A stretch of 50,519 nt of DNA. It comes from Clostridia bacterium (GTDB lineage: Bacteria > Bacillota > Clostridia > Oscillospirales > CAG-272). Of the stretch, positions 6,404 to 15,492 are shown piece by piece; positions within the stretch are counted from its first letter, which is position 1, and each line of letters begins with the position of its first letter. Location: the NCBI GenBank assembly GCA_017621755.1, contig JAGASL010000010.1:1-50519 (forward strand). Direction: 5' to 3'. The translations under genes and the position numbers were made by a program. The notes under the pieces were generated by a model. That model saw only the letters and a list, made by a program, of their open reading frames with translations, was not told where the DNA came from and did not search any database.

Positions 6404-8854
6404 ATGATTGCCAGATACGTTGGCGTCCATTTGCTGGAGGCGCCCTATCAGATCGACCGGGAATATACGTACTATCTGCCGCCCGTGCTTGCTGATGAGG
6501 TACGGGTGGGCAGCCTGGTGGCCGTTCCATTTGGGGGGGGCAACCGCCGCGCCTATGCGTTGGTGGTCTCACTTTCCGGGGAGAGCGGGCTTGAGAAGGT
6601 AAAGCCTGTGATGGCCGTAATGCCCGAGCGCTTCGCCCTTTCTGAGGAGCAGCGTGGGCTTTGCTTTTTTTTGAAGGAACACACGCTGTGCTCGGTTGGT
6701 GATGCGGTTCGCTGCTTACTACCGGGGACGGCTTTTTCTGCTATTCGGGAGTTTTATACGCCGGGTAACGGTCACCTGCCGGCAGACCTAACCGAGAAAG
6801 GCGCCTGCTTGCTGGTGGCGCGTGAGGGACGTGTAGAGGTAGACGTGCTGCGTGCGACCTGCGACCTGTCGGCGGTTGCTCTGCAGCGATTGGTTGACGA
6901 GGGGTATCTGACGAGAAGCTATCTGCTGCGGGAAGAAAAAGGGAAGACCGAAAAGGTCATTCACGCTGCCGTGCCGGAGGACGAGCTGCTGGCTCTGTTG
7001 GATGAGCCAAAGAAGCACCTGCGCAGCGAGGCGCACGAGCGTATTCTGCGTGCTATCTTGGCCGAGGAGAATATACGCCGCGCCGACCTGTGCGAGATCA
7101 CCCATACGACCACGGCGCAGGTTAATGCGCTGGTCAAGCGTGGGCTGCTTGCCGAGGAGGAGGCGCCCGTTCTGCGTGACCCGTATGCCAATATTAAGCG
7201 CGGGCAGGATCGCTCACCCATTCTTCTTAGCCGCGCGCAGGGCGAGGCTTACGCGCGCTTGGAGGAGCTGCTGCTTGAAGAAAAGCCCCGTGCGGCGCTG
7301 TTGCATGGTGTGACCGGCAGCGGCAAGACCAAGGTGATGATGAAGCTGATCGATCGTACGATCGCCGCAAAGCAAAGCGCAATACTGATGGTGCCTGAGA
7401 TCGCCCTTACGCCGCAAACGGTTGGTATTTTTTGTGCCCGATACGGTGATCGTGTAGCGGTGATCCATTCCTCGCTTGGTGACGGTGAGCGATTTGATGC
7501 CTGGCAGAGAATTGCCGCGGGCGAGATCGATCTGGTGATCGGCACGCGCTCTGCCGTCTTTGCGCCGCTTTCCAATCTCGGCCTGATCGTGATGGACGAG
7601 GAGCATGAGCATACCTATAAATCCGAAAGTGACCCCAAGTATCACGCAAGGGATGTGGCCGCCTACCGCTGCGGCGCGCATAATGCGCTGCTACTATTGG
7701 CATCGGCTACGCCATCGTTAGAAAGCTATTATAAGGCAGAGCGTGGGCAATACACCCTGGTACCGCTTCGTGAGCGATACGGTGGTGTGCCGCTGCCACA
7801 GGCCGAGATCGTAGATATGCGTGAGGAATTGCGTGCCGGCAATCGCTCTTCCGTTAGCCGGCGCCTGCAGGAGCTGTTAGAAGAGGCCATTTCGCGTGAT
7901 GAGCAGGCCATTCTGTTTCTCAATCGGCGCGGCTTTCACACCTCTATCAGCTGTAAAAGCTGTGGCGAGCCGCTTACCTGTCCGCACTGCAGCATAGCAT
8001 TGACCCACCATACCGATCGGCATGGCGGCGGGCTATTGTGTCATTGCTGCGGCTATCGCGCGGCTATGCCGCGCACCTGTCCCTCCTGCGAAAGTGACCA
8101 GCTATCCTTTGTGGGCTTTGGCACGCAACGGGCAGAAGGGGAGGTTGCCGCCTGTCTGCCGGAGGTACGCGTGATGCGCATGGATGCAGATACCACCACC
8201 GGCAAGCAGTCCTATGATCGCCTGCTGGACGGCTTTCGCCGTGGCGAGGCTGACGTTCTGCTTGGCACGCAAATGGTAACCAAGGGGCATGATTTTCCCC
8301 GTGTTAGTCTTTCGGGTGTGATGCTGGCAGATACTTCACTTTATGTAAACGATTTTCGCGCTTCAGAGCGGACCTTTGCGCAGCTGACGCAGGTGATCGG
8401 CCGCGCCGGCCGTGCTGACGTGCCCGGCCACGCCATTATACAAACCTATACCCCGCATAATGAAACGATCCGCCTTGCCTGCTTGCAGGATTACGAGAGC
8501 TTTTATCGCTCAGAGATCGAGCTGCGCCGCTCACTCTCCTTTCCTCCCTTTTGCGATATGGTGCAGGTCACGCTTTCCTCGGCCTATGAGGATGAGTTGA
8601 TGACGGCGGCCGTTCGCCTTTCCTCGTTCATGGGGGGGCTTGCACGGCGTGAATATGCCGATCTGCCCATGATTATCTTTGGCCCTTTTGAGGCAGGGGT
8701 GTACAAGGTAGCCGGGCGCTACCGTCTGCGCATGGTGGTAAAATGCCGGCTGAATAAGCAAAGCCGCGCTTATTTTTCGCGCGTATTGATCGATTTTTCA
8801 AGCCAGATCGGCCGGCGGATCGCCGTGTCGCTGGATATGAATCCACTTTCATAA
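6404..8854 (+). CDS. priA: Primosomal protein N' (replication restart helicase PriA)
   Basis: PriA recognises stalled replication forks and reloads the replicative helicase. The 816-residue protein has an N-terminal DNA-binding domain, a winged helix near residues 205-250, a Walker A motif GVTGSGKT near residue 302, a DEEHEH box, and the eight-cysteine zinc region (CKSCGEPLTCPHC, CHCC, CPSC) before helicase motifs V and VI (GRAGRADVPG). Length is normal. It lies 25 bases after rpoZ; coaBC, often placed between them, is missing here. Confidence 0.97.
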   Translation: MIARYVGVHLLEAPYQIDREYTYYLPPVLADEVRVGSLVAVPFGGGNRRAYALVVSLSGESGLEKVKPVMAVMPERFALSEEQRGLCFFLKEHTLCSVGDAVRCLLPGTAFSAIREFYTPGNGHLPADLTEKGACLLVAREGRVEVDVLRATCDLSAVALQRLVDEGYLTRSYLLREEKGKTEKVIHAAVPEDELLALLDEPKKHLRSEAHERILRAILAEENIRRADLCEITHTTTAQVNALVKRGLLAEEEAPVLRDPYANIKRGQDRSPILLSRAQGEAYARLEELLLEEKPRAALLHGVTGSGKTKVMMKLIDRTIAAKQSAILMVPEIALTPQTVGIFCARYGDRVAVIHSSLGDGERFDAWQRIAAGEIDLVIGTRSAVFAPLSNLGLIVMDEEHEHTYKSESDPKYHARDVAAYRCGAHNALLLLASATPSLESYYKAERGQYTLVPLRERYGGVPLPQAEIVDMREELRAGNRSSVSRRLQELLEEAISRDEQAILFLNRRGFHTSISCKSCGEPLTCPHCSIALTHHTDRHGGGLLCHCCGYRAAMPRTCPSCESDQLSFVGFGTQRAEGEVAACLPEVRVMRMDADTTTGKQSYDRLLDGFRRGEADVLLGTQMVTKGHDFPRVSLSGVMLADTSLYVNDFRASERTFAQLTQVIGRAGRADVPGHAIIQTYTPHNETIRLACLQDYESFYRSEIELRRSLSFPPFCDMVQVTLSSAYEDELMTAAVRLSSFMGGLARREYADLPMIIFGPFEAGVYKVAGRYRLRMVVKCRLNKQSRAYFSRVLIDFSSQIGRRIAVSLDMNPLS

Positions 8855-8869
8855 ATCAGGAGGTGCCGT

Positions 8870-9337
8870 ATGGCCGTATTACAAATTGTAAAGGTAGAGC
8901 AGGATGAGGGGCTTCTTCGCAAGATCAGCCGTCCTGTTACCGAAATCACCCCCCGTATTCTGACCCTGCTTGACGATATGATCGAAACGATGCGCAAGGC
9001 GGACGGTTGCGGTCTTGCCGCTGTGCAGGTAGGCGTGCTTCGCCGCGTGGTGGTTATTGAGACCGAGCCGGGCAAAGTGCACGAGCTGATCAATCCCGAG
9101 ATCATCAGCCGCAAGGGCGTGCAGGAGGAGGGCGAGGGGTGCTTGTCTATCCCTGGCGAAAGCGGTATCACGCGCCGCCCGATGACGGTGACCGTTCGTG
9201 CGCAAAACCGCCAGGGCGAGTGGTTTGAGTTGACCGGTACAGGCCTGCTTGCCCGCGCTATCTGCCACGAGACTGATCATTTGGACGGTAAGCTGTTTAC
9301 CGATGCCGTGATCCGCCCAATGGATGATGACGAATAA
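8870..9337 (+). CDS. def: Peptide deformylase
   Basis: This enzyme removes the formyl group from the N-terminal methionine of new proteins. All three motifs are present: GCGLAAVQVG at 46-55, EGCLSIPG with metal ligand Cys91, and HETDHLDG with His133, Glu134 and His137. At 155 residues it is a type 1 enzyme. An AGGAGGT ribosome binding site is 7 bases before the ATG. It forms the usual def-fmt pair, 24 bases apart, so removal and addition of the formyl group are encoded together. Confidence 0.97.
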   Translation: MAVLQIVKVEQDEGLLRKISRPVTEITPRILTLLDDMIETMRKADGCGLAAVQVGVLRRVVVIETEPGKVHELINPEIISRKGVQEEGEGCLSIPGESGITRRPMTVTVRAQNRQGEWFELTGTGLLARAICHETDHLDGKLFTDAVIRPMDDDE

Positions 9338-9361
9338 AACGCTACCTTAGGAGAATACTAC

Positions 9362-10297
9362 ATGAAGATACTGTTTATGGGTACGCCGGATATTGCCGCT
9401 TCCTGCCTGCGTGCCTTGCTGGATGATGGGCAAAACGTGGTAGGCGTGGTCACACAGGCGGATCGGCCGCGTGGGCGTGGCTACACGTTAACGCCGCCGC
9501 CTGTCAAGGTGCTGGCGCTGGAAAAGGAGATCCCGGTCTATCAGCCGGCCACCCTGCGTGACGAGGCCTTTGCAGCCACCTTGGCCGAGATAGACCCTGA
9601 TTTGATCGCCGTGGTGGCTTACGGTAAGATCCTGCCACCCTTTGTTCTTTCTTATCCCACCTACGGCTGCATCAACGTGCATGCCTCGCTTTTGCCTAAG
9701 TATCGCGGCGCAGCGCCGATCCAACGCGCCATCATGGCAGGCGAGACAGTAACCGGCATTACCACCATGTATATGGAGGAGGGGCTGGATACCGGCGACA
9801 TGCTGCTGACAGAGGAGATCTCGATCAGTAAGACCGATGATTTTGGCAGTATTCACGATCGCATGGCTGAGGTGGGCGGAAGGCTTCTGTGCCGCACCGT
9901 TCATGATCTGGCTGCCGGCACAGCCGTGCGCCGCAAGCAGGATGATGCGCTTGCCACCTACGCAAGCAAGATTGAAAAGACAGATTGCCATATCGATCTT
10001 TCGCGCTCTGCTGCAGAGCTGGATCCCTATATCCGCGGTCTCTCGCCCGTCCCGCTGGCCTTCGTTCGCCGCCCGGATGGTAAAATGATCAAGATTCTGC
10101 GTGCCGAGGCCACCGAAGGAAACGGTGCGCCCGGCGAGGTGCTGGCCTTAGATGACCGTGGTGAGGGTGGCGTTTTGGTCGCCTGTGGTCAGGGGGCACT
10201 TTGGCTGCGCGAGATCGTGCCTGAAGGGAAGGGGAAAATGCGTGCCGCCGATTATATTCGTGGCAGGCAGATACAAATTGGGGAGGTTCTTACCTGA
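9362..10297 (+). CDS. fmt: Methionyl-tRNA formyltransferase
   Basis: Fmt transfers a formyl group from 10-formyltetrahydrofolate to initiator Met-tRNA. The 311-residue product has the start MKILFMGTPDIAA, the catalytic segment HASLLPKYRGAAPIQRAI with the Asn/His/Asp set, and the later LDTGDML motif, followed by the C-terminal OB-like tRNA-binding domain. The stop overlaps the ATG of the next gene by one base (TGATG), which suggests coupling. Confidence 0.97.
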   Translation: MKILFMGTPDIAASCLRALLDDGQNVVGVVTQADRPRGRGYTLTPPPVKVLALEKEIPVYQPATLRDEAFAATLAEIDPDLIAVVAYGKILPPFVLSYPTYGCINVHASLLPKYRGAAPIQRAIMAGETVTGITTMYMEEGLDTGDMLLTEEISISKTDDFGSIHDRMAEVGGRLLCRTVHDLAAGTAVRRKQDDALATYASKIEKTDCHIDLSRSAAELDPYIRGLSPVPLAFVRRPDGKMIKILRAEATEGNGAPGEVLALDDRGEGGVLVACGQGALWLREIVPEGKGKMRAADYIRGRQIQIGEVLT

Positions 10298-11001
10298 TGC
10301 CTTACGGCTTCTTTTACTTCGATCCTTTGTATGTGATTTTGGTTCTGCCGGCGGTTATTCTGGCGCTTTGGGCGCAATGGAACGTCAATCACACCTTTCA
10401 AAAATACAGCCGCGTGCCTACCCACCCCGGTATGACGGGCAAAGAGGCCGCGCGTCTGGTCTTAGATCGCAACGGCCTTCACCACGTGCAGATCGAGCTG
10501 GTAAACGGCAAGCTTTCTGACCATTTTGATCCGCGCAATAACGTGATCCGCCTTTCGGACGAGGTGTATCACGGCGGCAATGCGGCCGCCATTGGTGTAG
10601 CCGCGCATGAAGCAGGGCATGCCGTACAGTATGACGAGGGGTATGTACCCATGAAGATCCGTTCGGCCATCATTCCTGCCACCAATATCGGTTCCAATCT
10701 ATCTCTTCCGCTGATCCTGCTGGGCATCGTATTCGGTGTGCCGGCGCTTGCCTATGCCGGTGTGATTGCCTTTTCGCTTTCCACGCTGTTTCAGCTGATC
10801 ACGCTGCCCGTTGAATTTAACGCAAGCAGGCGCGCCATGACCGCTATTCGTGAATGCGGTCGCTTTGGCGAGGAAGAGGCGGGTGCGGCGCGCAAGGTGC
10901 TCTCTGCCGCTGCCATGACCTATCTTGCGGCTCTTGCCGTTTCTCTTGCCAACCTGCTGCGGCTGGTTGTCATCGCATCCGGCAGCCGCCGGCGTGATTG
11001 A
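10297..11001 (+). CDS. Membrane neutral zinc metallopeptidase (YugP-like, PF04298)
   Basis: The 234-residue protein begins with a hydrophobic segment, has a zinc-protease motif AAHEAGHAVQY near residue 103, then two or three hydrophobic segments and the family motif LPVEFNASRRA. It fits the Zn_peptidase_2/YugP family of integral membrane proteases, whose substrates are not established. In Clostridia it regularly lies between fmt and rsmB. The product is of normal length for the family. Confidence 0.9.
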   Translation: MPYGFFYFDPLYVILVLPAVILALWAQWNVNHTFQKYSRVPTHPGMTGKEAARLVLDRNGLHHVQIELVNGKLSDHFDPRNNVIRLSDEVYHGGNAAAIGVAAHEAGHAVQYDEGYVPMKIRSAIIPATNIGSNLSLPLILLGIVFGVPALAYAGVIAFSLSTLFQLITLPVEFNASRRAMTAIRECGRFGEEEAGAARKVLSAAAMTYLAALAVSLANLLRLVVIASGSRRRD

Positions 11002-11002
11002 T

Positions 11003-12319
11003 ATGCGCCCGGCCAATACCCGCGCTCTTGCTCTTCGTCTTCTTGGTGAATGGGAGCGCGGAGATCAGTTTATCAACCTTGTGCTGGAAAAGGAAGAGGT
11101 TGCATCGTTACCGGCCGCCGACAGGCGCTTTTTAACGGCGCTGCTGTACGGCACGGTTGAGCGCATGCTGACTTTGGATTATTATATTTCCGCTTTGGCC
11201 AACCGTCCGGCAAAAGATCTTTCGCCGCATACGCGCCGCTTGCTGCGCCTGGGGCTCTACCAGCTTTGCTTTATGCAGGGCGTGCCTGACCACGCCGCCG
11301 TTAGTGAAACGGTGGCTTTGGCCGGCAGCCGCTCTGAACGTGGCTTCGTTAACGCGATCCTGCGCGCAGCACAGCGTACGCCAGAAAAGTGCAGGCCGCC
11401 GCTACGCAGCGAAAACCTCGTGCGCCACCTATCCGTTGCGTATTCCTTTCCCAAAGATACCGTGCGGCATTTTTTGTCTACTTATGGGGAAGAGCTTTGT
11501 GAGCAGATACTTGCTGCATTTTACGAGGCGCAGCCGCTAACGCTACGTGTCAATACCTGCCGCACAAGCCGCGCGGCGCTTTTGCAAAGATTACTGGATG
11601 CTGGCCATACCGCTGATTATACGCCGTATTCGCCGGTTGGCATTCGCATGGCGCATAGTATAGATCCTACCACGCTGCCCGGATTTGCCGAGGGGGATTT
11701 CTTTATTCAGGACGAAGCATCGCAGATCGCTACCTGTGCGCTTGGTGCCACACCTGGGGCTACGGTGGTAGACACCTGTGCTTGCCCGGGTGGCAAAAGC
11801 TTTGGCACGGCTATGGACATGAATGACCAAGGTCGCTTGTACGCCTTTGATCTACACGAAAGTAAGCTGCCCTTGATCCAAAAAGGAGCCGATCGCCTGG
11901 GGCTTTGCTGCATAACGGCAGAAGCGCACGATGGCGAAAAACCAAAAAACGAGCTTTATCAAAAGGCAGACTTCGTTATTTGCGATGCACCGTGCTCGGG
12001 TCTTGGTGTGCTTGGCAAAAAGGCGGATCTGCGCTATCGTGGAGAAGAGCGGCTGCAAAGCCTGCCGCCCCTGCAGAAAAAAATTCTTGAGGCTGCCGCT
12101 ACATACGTGCGCCCGGGTGGCGTTTTGTTGTATGCCACCTGCACCATTAACCGCGCTGAAAACGAAGACGTGCGCGAGCATTTTTTGAACACACATGCTG
12201 ATTTTTCGGCCGAGCCCTTTACCGTGGGTGCCCTGTCGGCACCGGAGGGGTATTGCCAGCTGCTGCCACCTGTGCACCATACGGATGGGTTCTTTGTTGC
12301 TAAATTCAGAAGAAAATAG
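11003..12319 (+). CDS. rsmB: 16S rRNA (cytosine-967-C5)-methyltransferase RsmB
   Basis: RsmB methylates C967 of 16S rRNA with S-adenosylmethionine. I choose the ATG at 11003, one base after the stop of the peptidase gene, because the encoded MRPANTRALALRLL is the usual start of the NusB-like N-terminal domain; the longer frame from 10925 runs inside the upstream gene. The catalytic domain shows CACPGGKS, the APCSGLG motif with a catalytic cysteine, and ATCTINRAENED with the second cysteine. 438 residues, normal length. Confidence 0.95.
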   Translation: MRPANTRALALRLLGEWERGDQFINLVLEKEEVASLPAADRRFLTALLYGTVERMLTLDYYISALANRPAKDLSPHTRRLLRLGLYQLCFMQGVPDHAAVSETVALAGSRSERGFVNAILRAAQRTPEKCRPPLRSENLVRHLSVAYSFPKDTVRHFLSTYGEELCEQILAAFYEAQPLTLRVNTCRTSRAALLQRLLDAGHTADYTPYSPVGIRMAHSIDPTTLPGFAEGDFFIQDEASQIATCALGATPGATVVDTCACPGGKSFGTAMDMNDQGRLYAFDLHESKLPLIQKGADRLGLCCITAEAHDGEKPKNELYQKADFVICDAPCSGLGVLGKKADLRYRGEERLQSLPPLQKKILEAAATYVRPGGVLLYATCTINRAENEDVREHFLNTHADFSAEPFTVGALSAPEGYCQLLPPVHHTDGFFVAKFRRK

Positions 12320-12330
12320 GACGATACTAT

Positions 12331-13416
12331 ATGACGATCAATCCAACGCTTGCGGTAGATGACCGGGTCGACATCCTGTCGCTGACCCCAGACGAGCTTT
12401 CCGCCTTTTTTGCTTCACTCGGTCAACCGGCGTACCGCGCTAAGCAGGTCTTTCCCTTGCTGGCACGCGGGCTTGGCTTTGCGGAAATGACCAATCTGCC
12501 AAAGAATTTGCGCGGAATTTTGGAAGAAAAGTGCGTTTTTACCCTTCCGGCGGTAGAGAAAAAGTTGGTTTCACGCATTGATGGAACCATCAAATATCTC
12601 TTTCGCTTGCATGATGGTACCTGCATTGAAAGCGTGCTGATGCATTACGAGCATGGGAATAGCCTTTGCATTTCCAGTCAGGTGGGCTGCCGTATGGGTT
12701 GCCGCTTTTGTGCTTCCACCATCGGCGGCAAGGTACGCGATCTTCTCCCCTCAGAGCTGCTGGGGCAGGTGATCGCCGCCCAAAAGGATAGCGGCGAGCG
12801 CGTTTCTAATATCGTGATGATGGGCATTGGCGAGCCGCTTGATAACTTTGATAATGTGATTCGCTTTCTGCAGCTGGTTAATCACGAGGCGGGGCTTTGC
12901 ATTGGCTACCGGCACATTTCACTGTCTACCTGCGGCCTAGCCGATCGTATTCGCGATCTGGCCGCCGTTGATCTGCCCATCACACTCTCGATCTCGCTGC
13001 ACGCCCCGACCGACGAGCAGCGCTCGGCCATCATGCCGGTCAATAACCGTTATCCATTGGCCTCTTTGTTTGCGGCCTGCCGAGATTATTATCAAAAAAC
13101 AGGTCGCCGCATCTCCTTTGAATATACCTTGATCGCCGGCAAAAACGATCGCGAGGAGGATGCTCGCGCCTTGGCTGATTGCTTGATTCAGGCTTTCCAC
13201 GGCACGGGGGCACCGCTTCATGTAAATCTGATCCGCGTGAACGAGGTAGAGGGAACTGGCTTTAGCCGTGGTACAAGGGAAAGCGTGAATGCCTTTGCCG
13301 CTTATCTTGAAAAGCGTGGCATTGTTGCTACCGTTCGCCGCCGCCTGGGGGCAGACGTAAACGCTGCCTGCGGGCAGCTGCGCCGCTCGGCCGCAGAAGG
13401 GAAGCCAGAAGCATGA
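12331..13416 (+). CDS. rlmN: Dual-specificity 23S rRNA/tRNA (adenine-C2)-methyltransferase RlmN
   Basis: RlmN is a radical SAM enzyme methylating A2503 of 23S rRNA and A37 of some tRNAs. The 361-residue protein carries the CX3CX2C cluster motif at Cys120, Cys124 and Cys127, the MMGIGEPLDNFDNV motif, and a conserved C-terminal cysteine (AACGQL) needed for the mechanism. The stop overlaps the start of the phosphatase gene (ATGA), indicating coupling. Confidence 0.97.
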   Translation: MTINPTLAVDDRVDILSLTPDELSAFFASLGQPAYRAKQVFPLLARGLGFAEMTNLPKNLRGILEEKCVFTLPAVEKKLVSRIDGTIKYLFRLHDGTCIESVLMHYEHGNSLCISSQVGCRMGCRFCASTIGGKVRDLLPSELLGQVIAAQKDSGERVSNIVMMGIGEPLDNFDNVIRFLQLVNHEAGLCIGYRHISLSTCGLADRIRDLAAVDLPITLSISLHAPTDEQRSAIMPVNNRYPLASLFAACRDYYQKTGRRISFEYTLIAGKNDREEDARALADCLIQAFHGTGAPLHVNLIRVNEVEGTGFSRGTRESVNAFAAYLEKRGIVATVRRRLGADVNAACGQLRRSAAEGKPEA

Positions 13417-14177
13417 GTGGGGTAAAAAATAAGGTTCGCGTATTTGCAGACAGCCATATTGGCCGTGTGCGTGATGAAAATCAGGATGCCTATTCTGTTT
13501 GCACCGTTCATGGTGGCACGCTTGCCGTGGTGTGTGATGGAATGGGTGGCGCGGCCGGTGGCCGTGTGGCGGCAGATGTTGCCTGCGAAACGTTCTGCCG
13601 TAGATTTTCTTCTGTTTATGATGATATTATGAGCGGTGAGTATGCGGATTTTGATCTTCACCGTCTATATAGTGATGCGGTTTATGCTGCTAACCAAGCC
13701 GTTTTTGAGCGTGCTGTGACCACGCCAGCCCTGCAAGGCATGGGCACAACACTGGCGGCCGCTTATCTGCGCGATGATCGGTTGTATGTTGCTAACGTGG
13801 GGGATAGCCGCGTGTACCTTTACCACGCCGGCAAATTGACACGTGTGAGCCATGACGATTCGCTTGTTCAACAAATGATCGATGCCGGCCGATTAACAGA
13901 AGATGAGGCGTGGGAGAGTGATCAGCGCCATCTGTTGACACGGGCACTAGGCACAACACCCTACGTAGAATGTGGCTTTTACGTGGCAGAGATCTCTGTC
14001 GGTGATACGTTTTTGGTTTGTAGTGATGGGTTAACGGCGCACTATCGAGACGACGAGCTTGCCAACGTGCTTAGTAGCGTGGTAGAGCCTGCTATGTTGA
14101 CAAAATGCTTGATCGATGGCGCCTGCTCGCGCGGTGGCCGTGATAACGTAACGGTGGTTTGCTTGCATATCGATTGA
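13413..14177 (+). CDS. prpC: PP2C-type Ser/Thr protein phosphatase (Stp/PrpC)
   Basis: This cytoplasmic phosphatase reverses phosphorylation by the neighbouring kinase. The 254-residue protein has all PP2C metal-site motifs: RVRDENQDAY, VCDGMGGA, GMGTTLAAA, NVGDSRVYL, CSDGL and GGRDNVTVV. It overlaps rlmN by four bases and is followed after 25 bases by the kinase, the standard PrpC/PrkC arrangement of Firmicutes. Confidence 0.95.
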   Translation: MSGVKNKVRVFADSHIGRVRDENQDAYSVCTVHGGTLAVVCDGMGGAAGGRVAADVACETFCRRFSSVYDDIMSGEYADFDLHRLYSDAVYAANQAVFERAVTTPALQGMGTTLAAAYLRDDRLYVANVGDSRVYLYHAGKLTRVSHDDSLVQQMIDAGRLTEDEAWESDQRHLLTRALGTTPYVECGFYVAEISVGDTFLVCSDGLTAHYRDDELANVLSSVVEPAMLTKCLIDGACSRGGRDNVTVVCLHID

Positions 14178-14202
14178 TACGGTAGAAAGAGGGGGTGAGG
14201 GA

Positions 14203-15486
14203 ATGGAACGGCTTGAGGACCTGGCTGGTCAGCTGCTTGACGGGCGCTATGCGCTGCGTGCCGTTATCGGTGCGGGTGGCTCTGCCGTTGTGTTCCGCGC
14301 CGAGGATTTGCTGCTGCATCGCACCGTTGCGATAAAAATGCTGCGTAGCGAGGCTGCCCCCGGCACGATCGGCGAGGGAAAAACCTATGCCGAGCGGCTT
14401 GCTAAGCAGGCAGAGGCGCGGCGCATCAACCGAGAGGCCTTTGTGCGCGAAAGCATTACGGCCTCTATTCTCTCGCACCCGAGCATCGTTACCATTTTTG
14501 ACGTATGCCCGGAAACGGATAACCCGTATATCGTTATGGAGCTGGTGCAGGGGAGATCGCTTGCCACGCGCATTGGGGAGGTTGGCGTTCTTCCGCTGCG
14601 TGAGCTGTTATCGATCAGCCGCCGGATCTTAGAGGCGTTGGTCGAAGCGCATGAGCGCGGCATCGTTCACCGGGATCTGAAGGCGCAAAACGTTCTGTTG
14701 ACACGTGATGGGGGCGTTAAGGTGACAGATTTCGGCATTGCCGAGATTGCCGGCCGCCGCACCTTGGAAATAGAGGGTAAGGTGCTGGGAACGGCCGATA
14801 CCATGAGCCCTGAGCAGGCAAGTGGGGGACGGGTGGATGCCAGAAGTGATCTGTATTCGCTTGGCGTTTTGATGTATCAAATGGCCACCGGTCACCTACC
14901 GTTTGAGGATGATGATCCCAAAACGGTTGCCTTTTTACATCAAACAGAGCCGCCGCGTTATCCCACCACGCTGAACCCTGCCATTCCGCGCGGGCTGGAG
15001 CAGATCATTCTGACCGCCCTGGAAAAAGAGGTGGATAAGCGCTTTGCCTCTGCTTCTGCCATGCTGGCGGCCGTGCGCATGCTGGAAAAAAGACCGCGCC
15101 ACGTCTTTCGCCGTTTTTCGCACAAGCGCACAACGCTTGAAAGTCGCCTTGCGCGCAACGTAGCAGCACCGCTTTTTGTGGGCGCTGTGGCGGCTGCCTT
15201 GCTTTTTGTTCTCGTTTTTGTGTTTACGGGTGGGCTGTGGCAAGCGGAGGTCAGCATCGTTACGCTTGGTGCCTATAGAGATATGCAGTACGCAGACGTA
15301 GCGGCAGAGCTTGATCCGCACGTTTCGGTACAGCTGCGATACGTGCTGCGCACCGATCTGCCGGAGGGGTATATTCTGGAGCAATACCCCGATGCGGGCA
15401 CCCGCTGGAAATTTGATAATGAAGATGACCGCGAGACACTATGGCTTCAGATCGTGACCCATGACCCCACTCAAATAACAGGATAG
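14203..15486 (+). CDS. prkC: Membrane Ser/Thr protein kinase (PrkC/Stk type) with shortened outer part
   Basis: Kinase domain at about residues 15-285: glycine loop GAGGSAVVF, VAIKML lysine, HRDLKAQNVLL catalytic loop, VTDFGIAEIA metal loop and the LGTADTMSPEQASG activation segment. One membrane helix follows near residues 320-345. Outside the membrane only about 80 residues remain, which could form one PASTA-like unit (YADVAAELDP..., then GYILEQYPDAGT). PrkC proteins usually have three or more PASTA units and about 600-700 residues; this one has 427. In relatives PASTA units bind muropeptides or lipid II, and the kinase governs cell-wall growth and germination. The short outer part is real as far as I can read, with a clean stop and normal spacing to rsgA. 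Confidence 0.92.
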   Translation: MERLEDLAGQLLDGRYALRAVIGAGGSAVVFRAEDLLLHRTVAIKMLRSEAAPGTIGEGKTYAERLAKQAEARRINREAFVRESITASILSHPSIVTIFDVCPETDNPYIVMELVQGRSLATRIGEVGVLPLRELLSISRRILEALVEAHERGIVHRDLKAQNVLLTRDGGVKVTDFGIAEIAGRRTLEIEGKVLGTADTMSPEQASGGRVDARSDLYSLGVLMYQMATGHLPFEDDDPKTVAFLHQTEPPRYPTTLNPAIPRGLEQIILTALEKEVDKRFASASAMLAAVRMLEKRPRHVFRRFSHKRTTLESRLARNVAAPLFVGAVAAALLFVLVFVFTGGLWQAEVSIVTLGAYRDMQYADVAAELDPHVSVQLRYVLRTDLPEGYILEQYPDAGTRWKFDNEDDRETLWLQIVTHDPTQITG

Positions 15487-15492
15487 GTATCT

